Below are positions 28,851 to 29,564 of a stretch of 29,564 nucleotides of DNA, one piece after another. Location of the stretch: assembly GCA_023392515.1 (NCBI GenBank), contig JAEVYX010000036.1:1-29564 (forward strand), in the 5' to 3' direction. Origin of the DNA: Bacillota bacterium (lineage in GTDB: Bacteria; Bacillota; Clostridia; Christensenellales; Aristaeellaceae). The notes under the pieces were generated by a model. That model saw only the letters and a list, made by a program, of their open reading frames with translations, was not told where the DNA came from and ran no database searches. Both the position numbers and the translations under genes were made by a program. Each line of letters starts with the position of its first letter. Within the stretch, counting starts at the first letter, position 1.

Positions 28851-29336
28851 TTATTTTTGAGGCGCGCTGTTTACCGTGGTTTGCAAGTTGTTCAAAAGCG
28901 TGGATAGCTGGGATTGGGGTTCCTTGGTCTGCTGGCCGGTTTGAAGCTTGTCGTCAAAGACGTCGATTACTGTGTAGATTTCCTTGAAAGCAGATTCCTC
29001 CACCAAGCGGGCCGAGGTTCCCCTTAAGGCCACATGAATGTTTTGAATTACTTCCATGGCATATACGTGCTGGCGGATTTTTCCCAGCATGTTGGTGGTG
29101 GTGGAGCCCCCTGTGCGGGACAGGCTGTTTACCTGTGTGATGGCCTGGGCCACCTCGCTGCGCATACGTTCGCTGTACTGGGTCTGTTCACGGCCGACAA
29201 AGCCCAGGGCGTTTTGGGCAACGATGCCCAATACCACCACAGCGATGACAAGGATCACCAGGGCTGCCTGCGTTAATTTCTGCCGCAGCTTGGTAGCGCC
29301 AATGCCTCCCCGCATCTGTTGTGAATAGCGGTACAT
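28851..29336 (-). CDS. Small single-pass membrane protein, unknown function
   Basis: A 161-residue protein I do not recognise. A basic N-terminus (about 1-22) is followed by one hydrophobic helix (about 24-46, AALVILVIAVVVLGIVAQNA). A helical, Gln/Ser/Thr-rich extracytoplasmic region has heptad-like spacing (ERMRSEVAQAITQVNSLSRT, IQNIHVALRGTSARLVEESA) and an unstructured QTKEPQ tail. It looks like an isolated membrane-anchored sensor or chemoreceptor-like stalk. Start 29336 has GGGGAGGAAC upstream. The promoter is flanked by two related palindromes, so it appears specifically regulated. Confidence 0.7.
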   Translation of the reverse strand: MYRYSQQMRGGIGATKLRQKLTQAALVILVIAVVVLGIVAQNALGFVGREQTQYSERMRSEVAQAITQVNSLSRTGGSTTTNMLGKIRQHVYAMEVIQNIHVALRGTSARLVEESAFKEIYTVIDVFDDKLQTGQQTKEPQSQLSTLLNNLQTTVNSAPQK

Positions 29337-29372
29337 GTTTGTTCCTCCCCTATTAAAAGGCCGACAGTTCGC

Positions 29373-29427
29373 CTTACCGAGTGGTAAAATACAGCTTGAT
29401 TATACCATATTTACCACAGGTGGTAAA
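29373..29427 (-). promoter_or_regulatory. Extended -10 promoter flanked by two operator-like palindromes
   Basis: The minus strand has TGGTATAAT (29399-29407). Upstream of it lies TTTACCACAGGTGGTAAA (29410-29427), a perfect 8+2+8 palindrome covering the -35 spacer. Downstream lies TTACCGAGTGGTAA (29374-29387), TTACC-4-GGTAA, where transcription would begin. The centres are 38 bp apart. Two copies of the same half-site suggest a dimeric repressor contacting both. Confidence 0.65.
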
Positions 29428-29535
29428 GCCCCCTGGAAATCGTGCTCAATTTGTGTAAAAAGTGGTGCCTTTAGCACGGCTGAAATTGCTTTTCCAACCT
29501 CTGGGGGAGATGAGTGGAAATACTGAAAATAGTAT

Positions 29536-29561
29536 GTGTATATTCTTATTTGTTTATACAC
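29536..29561. repeat. Inverted repeat near the window end
   Basis: GTGTATA-12 nt-TATACAC, a perfect 7-bp inverted repeat in AT-rich DNA three bases from the window edge. It may be an operator or promoter element of a gene outside the window. From 29428 to 29535 nothing else is recognisable. Confidence 0.3.
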
Positions 29562-29564
29562 TTT

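Noticed and set aside
29510..29564. Open frame starting ATGAGTGGAAATACTG and running off the window end
   Set aside because: Only 18 codons are visible. The purine-rich stretch directly abuts the ATG, and an inverted repeat lies within it, so it cannot be judged.
1..29564. CRISPR arrays, tRNA or rRNA genes, phage genes, intact transposases
   Set aside because: No regularly spaced direct repeats, cloverleaf-type sequences or recombinase motifs were seen on either strand.

Overview
The window looks like a chromosomal segment of an endospore-forming Clostridia member (Bacillota). Reasons: it encodes Spo0A, a SipL/DUF3794-LysM protein, SpoIIR, SleB-YpeB, an alpha/beta-type small acid-soluble spore protein (SASP) and two CotF-like coat proteins. 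The genes have strong GGAGG ribosome binding sites, several have GTG starts, and there are recognisable sigma-A and sigma-G promoters. The backbone is moderately GC-rich. I cannot name a genus; a gut Christensenellales- or Oscillospirales-like lineage is a guess from style only.

Layout. 1-202: intergenic repeat and hairpins. 203-2645 (minus): SipL-like gene, then spo0A with its own terminator and an extended -10 promoter. 3043-8191 (minus): an apparent four-gene operon (TPR protein, HEAT-like protein, HD-domain hydrolase, zinc-ribbon/TPR/chitobiase-C membrane protein) closed by a strong terminator. 8192-8700: non-coding, filled with dispersed repeats. 8701-11638 (minus): Hsp33, a SAM methyltransferase, a 58-residue SASP with a near-ideal sigma-G promoter, and a DUF624-like membrane protein. 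11892-13402 (plus): ECF-type sigma factor and probable membrane anti-sigma factor. 13479-13916 (minus): two small CotF-like proteins. 14123-15730 (minus): CTP synthase whose glutaminase cysteine codon is replaced by glycine. 15855-17517 (minus): DUF1934 protein, unknown protein and UPF0173 metallo-hydrolase, with overlapping ATGA junctions. 17835-21532 (plus): ispE, spoIIR, sleB, ypeB.

21533-25069 is an accessory patch, visibly more AT-rich in its genes. It holds a fold-back repeat, a GNAT acetyltransferase, a 47-codon remnant of an ATP-dependent DNA ligase, and an AbiE-like toxin-antitoxin operon whose promoter contains a perfect 17-bp palindrome. The ligase remnant stops where the AbiE promoter region starts, which suggests a replacement or insertion junction. 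25165-28758 (plus): a nucleoside-type (BMP family) ABC importer with ATPase and two permeases but no adjacent binding protein. 28851-29336 (minus): a small membrane protein of unknown function with two similar palindromic operators flanking its -10 box.

How the genes fit together: sporulation entry (spo0A), forespore-to-mother-cell signalling (spoIIR), coat attachment (sipL), spore DNA protection (SASP) and cortex lysis at germination (sleB-ypeB) are interspersed with housekeeping genes. The best leads are the CTP synthase substitution, the AbiE/ligase junction, three interrelated families of non-coding repeats, the dual-operator membrane gene and the four-gene repeat-protein/HD operon. No tRNA, rRNA, CRISPR array or intact transposase was seen. 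All calls come from reading the sequence; no database search was run.
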